Positions 32,614-40,606 of a stretch of 44,681 nucleotides of DNA are shown here, piece after piece (the stretch's first letter is position 1; every line of letters begins with the position of its first letter). Position numbers and translations under genes: made by a program. The DNA comes from Bacillota bacterium (GTDB taxonomy: Bacteria; Bacillota; Clostridia; Christensenellales; CAG-138): positions 1 to 44,681 of the forward strand of contig JAEYCM010000041.1 of the NCBI GenBank assembly GCA_023455425.1, read 5' to 3'. The notes under the pieces were generated by a model. The model had not been told where the DNA came from. It made no database searches and worked only from the letters and a program-made list of their open reading frames with translations.

Positions 32614-33177
32614 ATGAAACATACGATCTTTAAGATTTTTACCGTCGCCCAGCATGAGCAGGAAGAGCGTTGGCTTGATGAAATGTCCAACAACGGGCTG
32701 CAATTGTTAAGAGTGGGTTGGGGATATTATGTCTTTGAGGATGGACCTGCAGGGGAATATCAGTATAAGATTGAGCTGCTGCCAAACAGCCCCGGCCATG
32801 CGGAGAGCCTGTCCTACATCGGGTTTTTGCGGGATATGGGTATCGTTTGCGTGGCGACTTACTTAAGATGGGTGTATTTCAGAAAAAAAGCCGACGGAGC
32901 GCCGTTTGTGCTGTATTCCGATATTCCCTCCAATATCAAACATTACGAACGTGTGCTCAGCCTCTGCCGCGTTCTCTATGTAATCAACTTCATTGCCGCC
33001 ATATTCAACGCAGTTGTTGTGATCGAGCATATTCTGGATGGAGCAATCCGTTATGTATTCATGAATTCCATCGCTTCGGTTGGAGGCTTTTTAATTGCAG
33101 GGGTTGTGTTTGCCTACTCCCGCCCCATGAGCGCGCGGCTCAAGCAAATGCGCAGGGAGAAAGCCGTAAGAGAATAG
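32614..33177 (+). CDS. DUF2812 domain membrane protein
   Basis: 187 residues. N-terminal DUF2812 domain (about 1-90: QEERWLDEMSNNGLQLLRVG, GEYQYKIELLP), then two membrane helices (VLYVINFIAAIFNAVVVI, SIASVGGFLIAGVVFAYS) and a basic end. DUF2812 genes very often follow a padR gene, as here with no gap between them. Probably senses or responds to an envelope signal, but function is unknown. Confidence 0.88.
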   Translation: MKHTIFKIFTVAQHEQEERWLDEMSNNGLQLLRVGWGYYVFEDGPAGEYQYKIELLPNSPGHAESLSYIGFLRDMGIVCVATYLRWVYFRKKADGAPFVLYSDIPSNIKHYERVLSLCRVLYVINFIAAIFNAVVVIEHILDGAIRYVFMNSIASVGGFLIAGVVFAYSRPMSARLKQMRREKAVRE

Positions 33178-33217
33178 TATGGTGGGGGGGTGTTGGGTTC
33201 GTTTTGCTTGCGAACCC

Positions 33218-33280
33218 GCTGTCTCACGAAGCGTTTTCGAATTAGATGTTTATGATATGATATGCACTTCGTAAGACAGC
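33218..33280. repeat. Imperfect inverted repeat in the DUF2812-carboxypeptidase homologue gap
   Basis: Arms GCTGTCTCACGAAG (33218-33231) and CTTCGTAAGACAGC (33267-33280) match at 13 of 14 positions around a 35-bp AT-rich centre. A separate GGGTTCG/CGAACCC hairpin lies just before (33195-33217). Neither has a T-run. No gene lies in this gap. Confidence 0.55.
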
Positions 33281-33368
33281 CCTGAAAAAGCAGCAAAACA
33301 AAGCCAACCTTGCGCATGGCCTATCCTTCACGGGCATATGTATTATCATATGGAGAGGGGGATGGGCC

Positions 33369-34559
33369 ATGCGGTTTCAAGCGTTATTTACGCCGGATTT
33401 ACCATACGATAAACGAAAAATTCTGCGGGCTGCTGTGGCGGCACTGCTACTGATTGGACTTAGCATGCCCGCGCAAGCTGCTTATGCCGTTGAGGAGGTT
33501 TCCATGGAGGATGCTTCCGGCGCCCTGCTTGCGGAGGCAACGACACAACAGGTTCTGCTTGAACAGGATGCGGATACCCCCCGTTCCGTAGCAGGGCTTG
33601 CAAAGCTTCCCGCCGTGCTGGCACTGTCCGAAGCGGTGGATCAGGGGAAGCTGGATTTACAGTCCGAAATCGCCGTCAGTGAAAAGGCCGCCGGGGTCGG
33701 GGGACCGACCGCTTTTATAGAAGGCGGGGAAGTGATTTCCGCGGCACCTCTGATGAAAGCCGCGGTCATGATCTGCGCGGGAGACGCCATCACTGCATTG
33801 GGGGAAGCGCTTGCCGGGAGCGAGGCGGCGTTTGTAGAGGCGATCAACACGCGCCTGAGCGAACTGGGCGTGCCGGTTACTCTTGATAACGCGACAGGGG
33901 CGGGAACGCAGTTTACGCCGCGCCAGCTCGCGGTCATCGGGGCAGCGTTGATGAAAAGCCCCACGTTTACATCCCACAGTAAGCTGACGCTGGAGAATTT
34001 CGCCCATGCCGACGGGCGGGAAACAGAGCTTGTCAATGCTAACCGCATGCTCAGAAGCTACGCGGGGTGCACGGGCGTAGCTACCGGTTCCTCGCAGGCG
34101 GACGGTTATTGCGGCGTATTTGCCGTAACCAGAGGCGATACACAGCTGATCTGCGTGGTACTTGGCTGCCGGAATTCCAGCACGCGCTTTGCGGTGGCAA
34201 GTGCCATGCTGGATCAGGCTTTCGCGACGAAAAAAGCGCAGAAGTGTGCGGAAAAAGGAGAGGTCATAGCAGAAAGCGTGCGCGTGCACGGCGGCAAGCG
34301 GCGCGAGGTCAATCTCGTGGCAAAGGATACCATCGTGCTGCTGCTGGATAAGGCGGAGCCCGCGCTTGTGGCGGTGGAAAATATTCCGGAACAATTGGAA
34401 GCGCCGCTCGATACCAATTCCGTGGTGGGCAGCGTTTCCTACCAGACGGCGGACGGCGTAGAAAAAGGAAAAGTGGAGCTTGTGCCGCAGGTGGAGGTGG
34501 AGCAGGCGCTTTTCCGGGAGATCATCCGTAACCTGTTGCTCAGTTTTATGCGCCTGTGA
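33369..34559 (+). CDS. D-Ala-D-Ala carboxypeptidase (DacF/PBP5)-like protein lacking catalytic motifs
   Basis: 396 residues. Signal/anchor segment (about 18-40), a peptidase S11 fold (40-290) and the PBP5 C-terminal beta domain (300-380). All three active-site motifs are changed: SxxK is GLAK (76-79), SxN is CAG (136-138) and KTG is ATG (238-240, in GVATGSSQADGYC). Without the nucleophile Ser and both Lys/Asn partners it should not be an active carboxypeptidase. The surrounding fold and length are intact with no frameshift, and GGAGAGGGGG precedes the ATG, so it looks like a maintained pseudoenzyme. Its position before the site-2 protease and scpAB matches that of dacF-like genes in relatives. 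Confidence 0.85.
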   Translation: MRFQALFTPDLPYDKRKILRAAVAALLLIGLSMPAQAAYAVEEVSMEDASGALLAEATTQQVLLEQDADTPRSVAGLAKLPAVLALSEAVDQGKLDLQSEIAVSEKAAGVGGPTAFIEGGEVISAAPLMKAAVMICAGDAITALGEALAGSEAAFVEAINTRLSELGVPVTLDNATGAGTQFTPRQLAVIGAALMKSPTFTSHSKLTLENFAHADGRETELVNANRMLRSYAGCTGVATGSSQADGYCGVFAVTRGDTQLICVVLGCRNSSTRFAVASAMLDQAFATKKAQKCAEKGEVIAESVRVHGGKRREVNLVAKDTIVLLLDKAEPALVAVENIPEQLEAPLDTNSVVGSVSYQTADGVEKGKVELVPQVEVEQALFREIIRNLLLSFMRL

Positions 34560-34580
34560 TCAAAACATCAAACGAATTGC

Positions 34581-34616
34581 GAAATGCCCGCCTCTACTGT
34601 GAGGCGGGCGTTTCTT
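34581..34616 (+). terminator. Terminator after the carboxypeptidase-like gene
   Basis: A 14-bp stem (GAAATGCCCGCCTC / GAGGCGGGCGTTTC, one G-U) with loop TACTGT, ending in TTTCTT. Confidence 0.85.
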
Positions 34617-34643
34617 GCATCGGTTGCCCGTTTCACGTATAAT
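34615..34643 (+). promoter_or_regulatory. Promoter of the site-2 protease-scpA-scpB operon
   Basis: TTGCAT (34615-34620), 17-bp spacer, TATAAT (34638-34643). Confidence 0.78.
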
Positions 34644-34696
34644 GGGAACATAACCAAGGAACGCATGATGGCGCGGATATACGGAGGATAAAAAGA

Positions 34697-35401
34697 TTGA
34701 ATATATTTGGCGGCCTAAGCAGCCTGCTGGGCGACCCTCAAGGGTTTTTGCTTCATTTGTTATACAGCCTTCCGGCCATTTTAATATCCCTTTCATTTCA
34801 TGAATGGGGGCATGCTTACGCTGCCTACCGTCTGGGGGATTCCACTGCGCGAAATTTAGGAAGAATGAGCATCAACCCCGCCCGTCACATCGACCCGCTT
34901 GGGCTATTGATGCTTGTGGTCGCACGCTTTGGCTGGGCGAAGCCCGTTCCCATCAACCCGCGTAATTTCAAAAATTTGCGCAGGGATGATACCATTGTCT
35001 CCCTCGCCGGCATCACCGTCAACTTCGGGCTGGCGCTTGCAAGCATGCTTGCGATCTACATTTTTGCGATACTGGGCGGAACAAATTTTGTGATTGCCAA
35101 CATTTTGTATTACTTTTTAAGCATCAATCTTGGCCTTATGGTGTTTAACCTCATCCCGCTGCCGCCGCTCGACGGATCGCATGTGCTCGAAAACCTGCTC
35201 ATCCGCCGCGTCGGGCCGAGCCCCTTCCTGTTCCTGCACCGCTACGGCAATGTGATTTTGCTTGTCCTGCTGCTGACCGGGATTCTTTCCGGTTTACTCG
35301 GGCAAGTGGTTTTTTACATCATGTCAGGCATCGAATGGCTGTTTAATTCCATTTTCGGGTATCCCGGTCTTTTACATCTTTATCAAGTCATGTGGGGTTG
35401 A
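34697..35401 (+). CDS. Site-2 protease family membrane metalloprotease (M50)
   Basis: 234 residues with about six membrane helices. Zinc-binding HEWGH near residue 35 (SLSFHEWGHAYAAYRLGD) and the second motif NLIPLPPLDGS near 155. The compact M50B form without PDZ domain commonly precedes scpA in Clostridia; it is not clearly SpoIVFB. TTG start at 34697 set by CGGAGGATAAAAAGA. Substrate unknown. Confidence 0.92.
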   Translation: MNIFGGLSSLLGDPQGFLLHLLYSLPAILISLSFHEWGHAYAAYRLGDSTARNLGRMSINPARHIDPLGLLMLVVARFGWAKPVPINPRNFKNLRRDDTIVSLAGITVNFGLALASMLAIYIFAILGGTNFVIANILYYFLSINLGLMVFNLIPLPPLDGSHVLENLLIRRVGPSPFLFLHRYGNVILLVLLLTGILSGLLGQVVFYIMSGIEWLFNSIFGYPGLLHLYQVMWG

Positions 35402-35407
35402 GTTCGC

Positions 35408-36172
35408 TTGCCGTATCACGTACATATCAGCCAGTTTGAAGGCCCGCTCGACCTGCTGCTTCATTTGATTGAAAGCGCGGAAGTGGACATCAAGGATATC
35501 TTTATATCCGAGATCACCAACCAGTATCTTGCCTATATGGCGGAACTGGAGGGGCTCGATATGGATACCGCCAGCGAATTTCTTTCCGTGGCGGCAACGC
35601 TTCTATACATTAAATCCCGACAGCTTCTCCCAAGGCCGCCCAAAGAAACCGCAGAGGAAGAAGATCCGGAAGAGCTGCTCATCCGCCAGCTGCGCGAATA
35701 CAAAGCGTTCAAGATGGCGGGGGAGGAGCTTTCTCGCCTGCAGGAAGCCATGCGGGGCGTCTATGCGCGCCTGCCGGAGGATGTGCCGTTGCCGCCTGTA
35801 GAGATTACGCTTTCCGGCGCTACCTTGCAGCAGCTTTATCAATCCTTTTTTACGCTGCTGCACACACAGCGGGAGGAGCCGCTTATTAATCCGCTGCACC
35901 AGGTGCGGCAGGATGAGTTCACGGTCCGTTCGCAGATTGCAAGAATACGGCGGATGCTTACGGAGCAGGAGGAGCTGACATTTGAAGAACTCTTTTCCGA
36001 ACGGCCCGCACGTATGGAGATTATTGCGACATTTATGGCGCTCCTGGAAATGATCAGCCGCGGGGAAATCCACCTTCGGCAGCCATCCCCGTTTGCGCCT
36101 ATCCGCTTAAGTGCCCGCGCACTTTCTACATCCGATGCGGAGGACGACTATATGGACGAGTACACGGATTGA
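35408..36172 (+). CDS. scpA: Segregation and condensation protein A
   Basis: 254 residues. The kleisin N-terminus (FEGPLDLLLHLIESAEVDIK, ISEITNQYLAYMA, FLSVAATLLYIKSRQLLP) and C-terminal winged helix (FMALLEMISRGEIHLRQ) are diagnostic. It bridges SMC heads in the condensin complex. TTG start; the ribosome site is weak. The 3' end adjoins scpB. Confidence 0.96.
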   Translation: MPYHVHISQFEGPLDLLLHLIESAEVDIKDIFISEITNQYLAYMAELEGLDMDTASEFLSVAATLLYIKSRQLLPRPPKETAEEEDPEELLIRQLREYKAFKMAGEELSRLQEAMRGVYARLPEDVPLPPVEITLSGATLQQLYQSFFTLLHTQREEPLINPLHQVRQDEFTVRSQIARIRRMLTEQEELTFEELFSERPARMEIIATFMALLEMISRGEIHLRQPSPFAPIRLSARALSTSDAEDDYMDEYTD

Positions 36173-36180
36173 GGGGTAAT

Positions 36181-36732
36181 ATGCAAAAACAGGAACACAT
36201 CGGCGCAATAGAAGCCATGCTGTTTGTGGCCGGGGACCCTGTGCCTATGCTGGAGCTGCAGCGGGTGCTGGACCTTACGGAACTTGAACTTTACGCGCTC
36301 CTGCAGGAACTGCAGGCACAGTATAAACAAGAATGCCGTGGGTTTCAGCTTTCCGTCACGGCGGAAACAGCCCAGCTTTTATCTAACAACGCCTATGCGG
36401 GTTATGTGGAGCGGCTGTTGCAGCCCGTTCAGCAGAAGACGTTTTCTCAGTCTCTGATCGAAACGCTGGCCGTCATAGCCTACCGCCAGCCCGCCACGCG
36501 CGCGGATGTCGAAGCGGTGCGAGGCGTACGCTGCGAATACGCGATGAACCAATTGGTAAAGCTCAATATGATACAACCCGTGGGCAGGAAGGATGCCGTT
36601 GGCCGTCCGGTGCTTTATGGAACGACGGACGCATTTTTGCGGCAGTTTGGCATCAACACCATCGCGGACCTGCCCAACCATGAGGCGTATTCCAAAGGCG
36701 AGGCACCCATTGAAGAGGCGCTTACGGTATAG
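36181..36732 (+). CDS. scpB: Segregation and condensation protein B
   Basis: 183 residues, two winged helices. EAMLFVAGDPVPMLELQRVL at the start and IETLAVIAYRQPATRADVEAVRGV are the family signatures. ATG at 36181 has GAGGGG four bases upstream; a TTG at 36169 overlapping the scpA stop is an alternative. Partner of ScpA and SMC in chromosome segregation. Confidence 0.95.
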   Translation: MQKQEHIGAIEAMLFVAGDPVPMLELQRVLDLTELELYALLQELQAQYKQECRGFQLSVTAETAQLLSNNAYAGYVERLLQPVQQKTFSQSLIETLAVIAYRQPATRADVEAVRGVRCEYAMNQLVKLNMIQPVGRKDAVGRPVLYGTTDAFLRQFGINTIADLPNHEAYSKGEAPIEEALTV

Positions 36733-36757
36733 CGAGCTTTTAACGCCTTCCTTTTAC

Positions 36758-36786
36758 TTGACATCGTCCGTAAGCTCCTGTACACT
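36758..36786 (+). promoter_or_regulatory. Promoter of guaB
   Basis: Consensus -35 TTGACA (36758-36763), 17-bp spacer, TACACT (36781-36786). Confidence 0.75.
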
Positions 36787-36823
36787 GTACAAAAATTCAG
36801 GACTCATGCTTTACGGAGGGCTT

Positions 36824-38281
36824 ATGATAGAGAACAAAATTGTAATGGAAGGGCTGACGTTTGACGATGTGCTGCTTATCCCGGCTGAATCAAGCGTTAC
36901 GCCCAAAGACGTCAACTTAAGCACATTTCTCACACAGGAAATCCGGCTGGGCATCCCGCTGATGAGCGCGGCGATGGATACCGTGACGGAAGCGCCCATG
37001 GCTATTGCCATGGCGCGTGCAGGCGGCATCGGCATTATTCACAAGAACATGACCATTGAGGAGCAGGCCACCAATGTGGACAAGGTCAAGCGCTCCGAGC
37101 ACGGCGTTATCGTGGACCCGTTCTTCCTTTCGCCGGACCACCTGGTGGTGGACGCGATGGAGCTTATGAGCAAGTATCGCATTTCCGGCGTACCCATCAC
37201 GGTCGCCGGCAAACTGGTCGGCATTCTTACAAACCGAGATCTCCGCTTTATTGAAAACTACCGCGTTCCCATCCGGGAGCTGATGACAAGCGAAAATCTT
37301 GTTACGGCGCCGGAAGGTACCACGCTTACGCAGGCCAAGGCAATCTTAGCCCGCCACCGCATCGAAAAGCTGCCCATTGTGGACGGTGAGGGCAACCTCA
37401 AGGGGCTGATTACTATCAAGGATATTGAGAAGGCCATTCAGTATCCTAACTCCGCCAAGGACCGCAACGGAAGGCTTTTGGCGGGTGCCGCGGTCGGCGT
37501 TTCCAAGGATACGATGGAGCGCGTGGAAGCGCTTATCGCCGCCAAGGCCGATGTCGTTACGGTGGATACCGCGCACGGCCACAGCCGCGGCGTAATAGAG
37601 ACTATAAAGGCACTGCGGGAAAAATACAAGCATCTGCAGATCATTGCGGGGAATGTAGCGACCGCCGAGGCCACCGAGGCGCTCATTTTAGCAGGCGCTT
37701 CCGCCGTGAAGGTGGGCATCGGGCCGGGCAGTATTTGTACCACCCGCGTGGTTTCCGGCATCGGGGTTCCCCAGATCACAGCTGTCATGGAGTGCGCGCG
37801 TGCTGCTGAACCATACGGCGTTCCCATTATTGCGGACGGCGGCGTCAAATATTCGGGCGATATCACAAAGGCTATTGCCGCAGGCGCAAGCTGCGTGATG
37901 CTTGGGAGCCTTCTTGCCGGTACGGATGAAAGCCCGGGCGAAACGGAAATTTACCAGGGCAGAAGGTTTAAAGTCTACCGCGGCATGGGTTCCATCGGCG
38001 CAATGGAAAAGGGAAGCCGTGACCGGTATTTCCAGGAAGACGCGCAAAAGCTTGTACCCGAAGGGGTGGAGGGACGTGTGGCATACAAAGGCTCGCTGCA
38101 CGAATCTGTCTACCAGCTTTGCGGCGGACTTCGCAGCGGCATGGGGTACTGCGGGGCTGCGACCATTGAGGATCTGCGCAAAAACGGCAGGTTTATCCGC
38201 ATCACATCTGCGGGTTTGACGGAAAGCCATCCGCATGACGTATACATCACCAAGGAATCGCCAAACTATTCGGCACGGTAA
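36824..38281 (+). CDS. guaB: Inosine-5'-monophosphate dehydrogenase
   Basis: 485 residues. TIM barrel split by two CBS domains (about 95-210). Catalytic Cys in GIGPGSICTTRVVSG, with IIADGGVKYSGD and RGMGSIGAMEKGSRDRYFQ in the flap. Oxidises IMP to XMP, the rate-limiting step of GMP synthesis. ATG at 36824 has CGGAGGG at a good distance; the open frame reaches back to 36593 inside scpB but has no support. Followed by its own terminator. Confidence 0.97.
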   Translation: MIENKIVMEGLTFDDVLLIPAESSVTPKDVNLSTFLTQEIRLGIPLMSAAMDTVTEAPMAIAMARAGGIGIIHKNMTIEEQATNVDKVKRSEHGVIVDPFFLSPDHLVVDAMELMSKYRISGVPITVAGKLVGILTNRDLRFIENYRVPIRELMTSENLVTAPEGTTLTQAKAILARHRIEKLPIVDGEGNLKGLITIKDIEKAIQYPNSAKDRNGRLLAGAAVGVSKDTMERVEALIAAKADVVTVDTAHGHSRGVIETIKALREKYKHLQIIAGNVATAEATEALILAGASAVKVGIGPGSICTTRVVSGIGVPQITAVMECARAAEPYGVPIIADGGVKYSGDITKAIAAGASCVMLGSLLAGTDESPGETEIYQGRRFKVYRGMGSIGAMEKGSRDRYFQEDAQKLVPEGVEGRVAYKGSLHESVYQLCGGLRSGMGYCGAATIEDLRKNGRFIRITSAGLTESHPHDVYITKESPNYSAR

Positions 38282-38294
38282 AGCAACAAAAATG

Positions 38295-38334
38295 AAACGC
38301 GTTATGATGTTGAAAAGCGTTATAACGCGTTTTC
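38295..38334 (+). terminator. Terminator of guaB
   Basis: Perfect 11-bp arms AAACGCGTTAT / ATAACGCGTTT with a 16-nt loop, followed by TTCT. Confidence 0.75.
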
Positions 38335-38358
38335 TAGTAAGAGGATAATTGGTATAAC

Positions 38359-39093
38359 ATGAAGCTTCAACAATATCTGAAACAATATGACCGTCTTGCT
38401 GTGGCGCTTTCGGGTGGGGCGGACAGCGCCTGCCTGCTGCGCGAGGCGGCGGCAGCGCTCGGCCGGGAACGGGTGCTTGCCATAACCGTGCAGACGGAGC
38501 TCTTGCCCGCGCGCAGGCTGCGTATGGCCAAGCGCATCGCGGAACTTGCAGATGTGGAGCATGTGATACTGCAGGTTGAAGCGCTTGAGGATGACGCCAT
38601 CCGAGAGAACGGGCCGTTGCGCGAATATTACTATCATCGGTTAATTCTTCGCGCGGTGCTGGATGAAGCGTGGGTGCGCAGCTGCGAGCATGTTGCGGAC
38701 GGTTTGCGTGCGGATGAAAGTTCCCGCGCCGTCTACAAGGCCGCGGAAGAACGCAATGTACTTAGCCCGTTTGCCGTTTGTGCTATGGGCCAGTTTCAGG
38801 TGGCCGCACTCAGAAAGGGCATGGCGGAGGACGCGGCGGAAGGGCAGGGTAACCTTGCCCAGCGGCTCCCCCCGGATATGCCGCTCACGCTTGAGATGCT
38901 TTCCCGCATTGATGAAGCGGAAGAGGAGCTTTTCCGCTTGGGGTTGACGACGGCTCGCGTGGTGGTGGAAGGGAAAAGCGCCCGCATCCTGATTGGGGAG
39001 ACGGAAAAAGAACGGTATCATGCGCTTATGGAGCGCGCGCGGTCTGTTACGGAAAAGGCGGGGTTTGGCCTGCTGGAGAAACAAAGTGAATAG
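38359..39093 (+). CDS. LarE-like PP-loop ATPase without the usual cysteines
   Basis: 244 residues. The PP-loop motif LSGGADSACLL (18-23 core) and the layout AITVQTELLPARRLRMAKRI, VADGLRADESSR, LSPF and the terminal AEEELFRLGLTTARVVVEGKSARI follow LarE, the ATP-dependent sulfur transferase for the nickel-pincer cofactor. In LarE the sacrificial Cys lies in a CLASRIP-type motif; here it is NLAQRLP (165-171). The RCYYCK motif is replaced by REYYYHR (88-94). Cys 25, 109 and 141 are elsewhere. No larB or larC is adjacent. It probably activates a substrate by adenylation but not by the classical sacrificial-Cys route. No obvious ribosome site except GAGGATAATTG. Confidence 0.75.
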   Translation: MKLQQYLKQYDRLAVALSGGADSACLLREAAAALGRERVLAITVQTELLPARRLRMAKRIAELADVEHVILQVEALEDDAIRENGPLREYYYHRLILRAVLDEAWVRSCEHVADGLRADESSRAVYKAAEERNVLSPFAVCAMGQFQVAALRKGMAEDAAEGQGNLAQRLPPDMPLTLEMLSRIDEAEEELFRLGLTTARVVVEGKSARILIGETEKERYHALMERARSVTEKAGFGLLEKQSE

Positions 39094-39151
39094 TTTTTCT
39101 GAAATTTTGACAAGCTGAGTTTGGAAAACAGATTCACCATTGTTTTCCGTT

Positions 39152-39203
39152 TTGCGGATGATTTTCCGGACGAAATATGATAGAATTGCGTTTAAGAAAC
39201 GCA
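39152..39203 (+). promoter_or_regulatory. Promoter and leader hairpin of the encapsulin operon
   Basis: TTGCGG (39152-39157) and TATGAT (39176-39181), spacer 18 bp. A perfect 7-bp hairpin TGCGTTT-AAG-AAACGCA (39187-39203) starts near the transcription start and could be an operator. Just upstream, GGAAAACA/TGTTTTCC (39123-39148) may end larE-like transcription. Confidence 0.45.
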
Positions 39204-39241
39204 GTTTGTACTGATAAAAACACGTAGGAGGTAATAAAGCT

Positions 39242-39604
39242 ATGCCGAATTTCGCAAATCCGTTTCAGGGCAACGTCAACCGCAAACTGACAAAGGAAGA
39301 ACTGATACAGGCGGTCCGTCTGGATATCGCCGGTGAACTCGAAGCGATTTATGTCTACGACGCGCATGTGCAGGCGACCGATGATCCCGTCGCAAAGGCA
39401 ATTATTTCTGATATCCGCGACGAAGAAAAGGCGCATGTGGGCGAATTGATGACGCTGCTTCGGCATCTGGACCCGCAGGAGGCGGTGCATTTCCTTTCCG
39501 GTGAAAACGAGGTCAAGGAAATGCTGGAGGAATTGGGTATTGCGCCTGCCCAGAGCGGAACCGCCGGGCCGCAGGCGACCGTCGGAAGTTTGATTAAAGA
39601 ATAA
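39242..39604 (+). CDS. Encapsulated ferritin-like protein (encapsulin cargo)
   Basis: 120 residues. A two-helix half-ferritin: LIQAVRLDIAGELEAIYVYD holds the first iron Glu residues, ISDIRDEEKAHVGELMTLLR holds the ExxH motif. Two such chains form one four-helix ferroxidase site. After a Gly/Ala/Gln-rich linker it ends in ATVGSLIKE, a match to encapsulin cargo-loading peptides of the TVGSL type. It should oxidise Fe(II) and load it into the shell encoded 20 bp downstream. GGAGGTAATAAAGCT precedes the ATG. Confidence 0.93.
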   Translation: MPNFANPFQGNVNRKLTKEELIQAVRLDIAGELEAIYVYDAHVQATDDPVAKAIISDIRDEEKAHVGELMTLLRHLDPQEAVHFLSGENEVKEMLEELGIAPAQSGTAGPQATVGSLIKE

Positions 39605-39624
39605 AATATAAGGAGGGGAAAGGG

Positions 39625-40443
39625 ATGGATTTTCTGTTTCGGGACGGATCCCCGCTTTCGGGTGAACTTTGGAATAAAATCGATGAAGCTGTCGTAAAGA
39701 CAGCCAGTCGGCTGCTCATTGGGCGCAGGTTTATTAACCTGTACGGGCCTTTGGGTGCCGACGTTTTGAGCGTTCAGGTGGACAATCTGAGTAAACGCGG
39801 CGAAATGCAGGAAGACGGCGCTTTATTGAAGACCGGCTACCGGGTATATCAGGAGCTGCCGCTGCTCTACAGCGACGCTACGCTGTATTGGAGGGATCTG
39901 GAAAACAGTCTCAATAAAGGGCTGCCCGTGGACCTTTCCTCCGTTGCGGAAGCTGCTGCCCAGTGCGCGAAAAAAGAGGATGAACTGATTTTCTTTGGCA
40001 GCAAAGCGCTTGGCTATGACGGCCTGTTTACCGTAGAGGGCTCCACGCATCTTAAGAGGAGCGATTGGAAGACCGGGGAAAACCCATTCTCCGATGTCGC
40101 CAAAGGTGTCGAGACCCTTACCGAAAAGGGCATCTGGGGAAAGCTCTCCCTGGTGTTGAGCCCGGATCTCTACACGCAGCTTCAGCGTATACAGCCCGGT
40201 ACCGGCAAAATGGAAATCGACCGGGTCAGCGCATTGGTGGACGGGAATATCTTCCGTACGCCTGTGCTGGGCGCAAACAAGTCCATATTGGTCAGTGCGG
40301 ATACGCAGTATATGGACCTTGCGCTCGGGCAGGATCTGACAGCTGCGTATTTGGAGACCAAGGATTTGAATCATGTGCTGCGTATACTCGAAACGGCGCT
40401 GCTCCGTGTAAAGCGCAGCGACGCCATTGTGATATTCGACTAG
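39625..40443 (+). CDS. Encapsulin shell protein (family 1, linocin M18-like)
   Basis: 272 residues, HK97 fold. The start MDFLFRDGSPLSGELWNKID, then ASRLLIGRRFINLYGPLGAD, the E-loop region (YRVYQELPLLYSDATLYWRD) and the end LGQDLTAAYLETKDLNHVLRI match family 1 encapsulins. These assemble into T=1 or larger cages of 24-42 nm; the length fits T=1 or T=3 types. Packs the adjacent ferritin-like protein, so an iron-storage or oxidative-stress compartment. AAGGAGGGGAAAGGG precedes the ATG; a terminator follows, so the operon has just two genes. Confidence 0.95.
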   Translation: MDFLFRDGSPLSGELWNKIDEAVVKTASRLLIGRRFINLYGPLGADVLSVQVDNLSKRGEMQEDGALLKTGYRVYQELPLLYSDATLYWRDLENSLNKGLPVDLSSVAEAAAQCAKKEDELIFFGSKALGYDGLFTVEGSTHLKRSDWKTGENPFSDVAKGVETLTEKGIWGKLSLVLSPDLYTQLQRIQPGTGKMEIDRVSALVDGNIFRTPVLGANKSILVSADTQYMDLALGQDLTAAYLETKDLNHVLRILETALLRVKRSDAIVIFD

Positions 40444-40460
40444 TTTTTATTTTGCTGCAA

Positions 40461-40493
40461 AACAAAGGGGCGGGAAACCGCTCCTTTGTTATT
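40461..40493 (+). terminator. Terminator of the encapsulin operon
   Basis: A 13-bp stem (AACAAAGGGGCGG / CCGCTCCTTTGTT, one G-U) with a GAAA tetraloop, then ATTT. Confidence 0.82.
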
Positions 40494-40573
40494 TATGTTA
40501 TGGGCGCAGAGATTTGCCGCAAAACAGGTATGGTAGGATTTATCATATTGCAAGAAAGAAGTCGATCAAACGC

Positions 40574-40591
40574 ATTGACTTGAAAGTCAAT
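40574..40591. promoter_or_regulatory. Operator palindrome upstream of the TetR gene
   Basis: ATTGACTT-GA-AAGTCAAT is a perfect 18-bp palindrome ending 15 bp before the GTG start, a typical place for TetR autoregulation. Confidence 0.65.
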
Positions 40592-40606
40592 TATGGGGTG
40601 AATAAC

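Noticed and set aside
34697..35401. Call as SpoIVFB
   Set aside because: The protein has HEWGH and LPPLDGS, but its place before scpA is that of the general site-2 protease group, and no spoIVFA is adjacent.
38359..39093. Call as tRNA lysidine synthetase (tilS)
   Set aside because: The PP-loop is shared, but length, VADGLRADESSR and the C-terminal ARVVVEG-ARI pattern fit LarE and not TilS.
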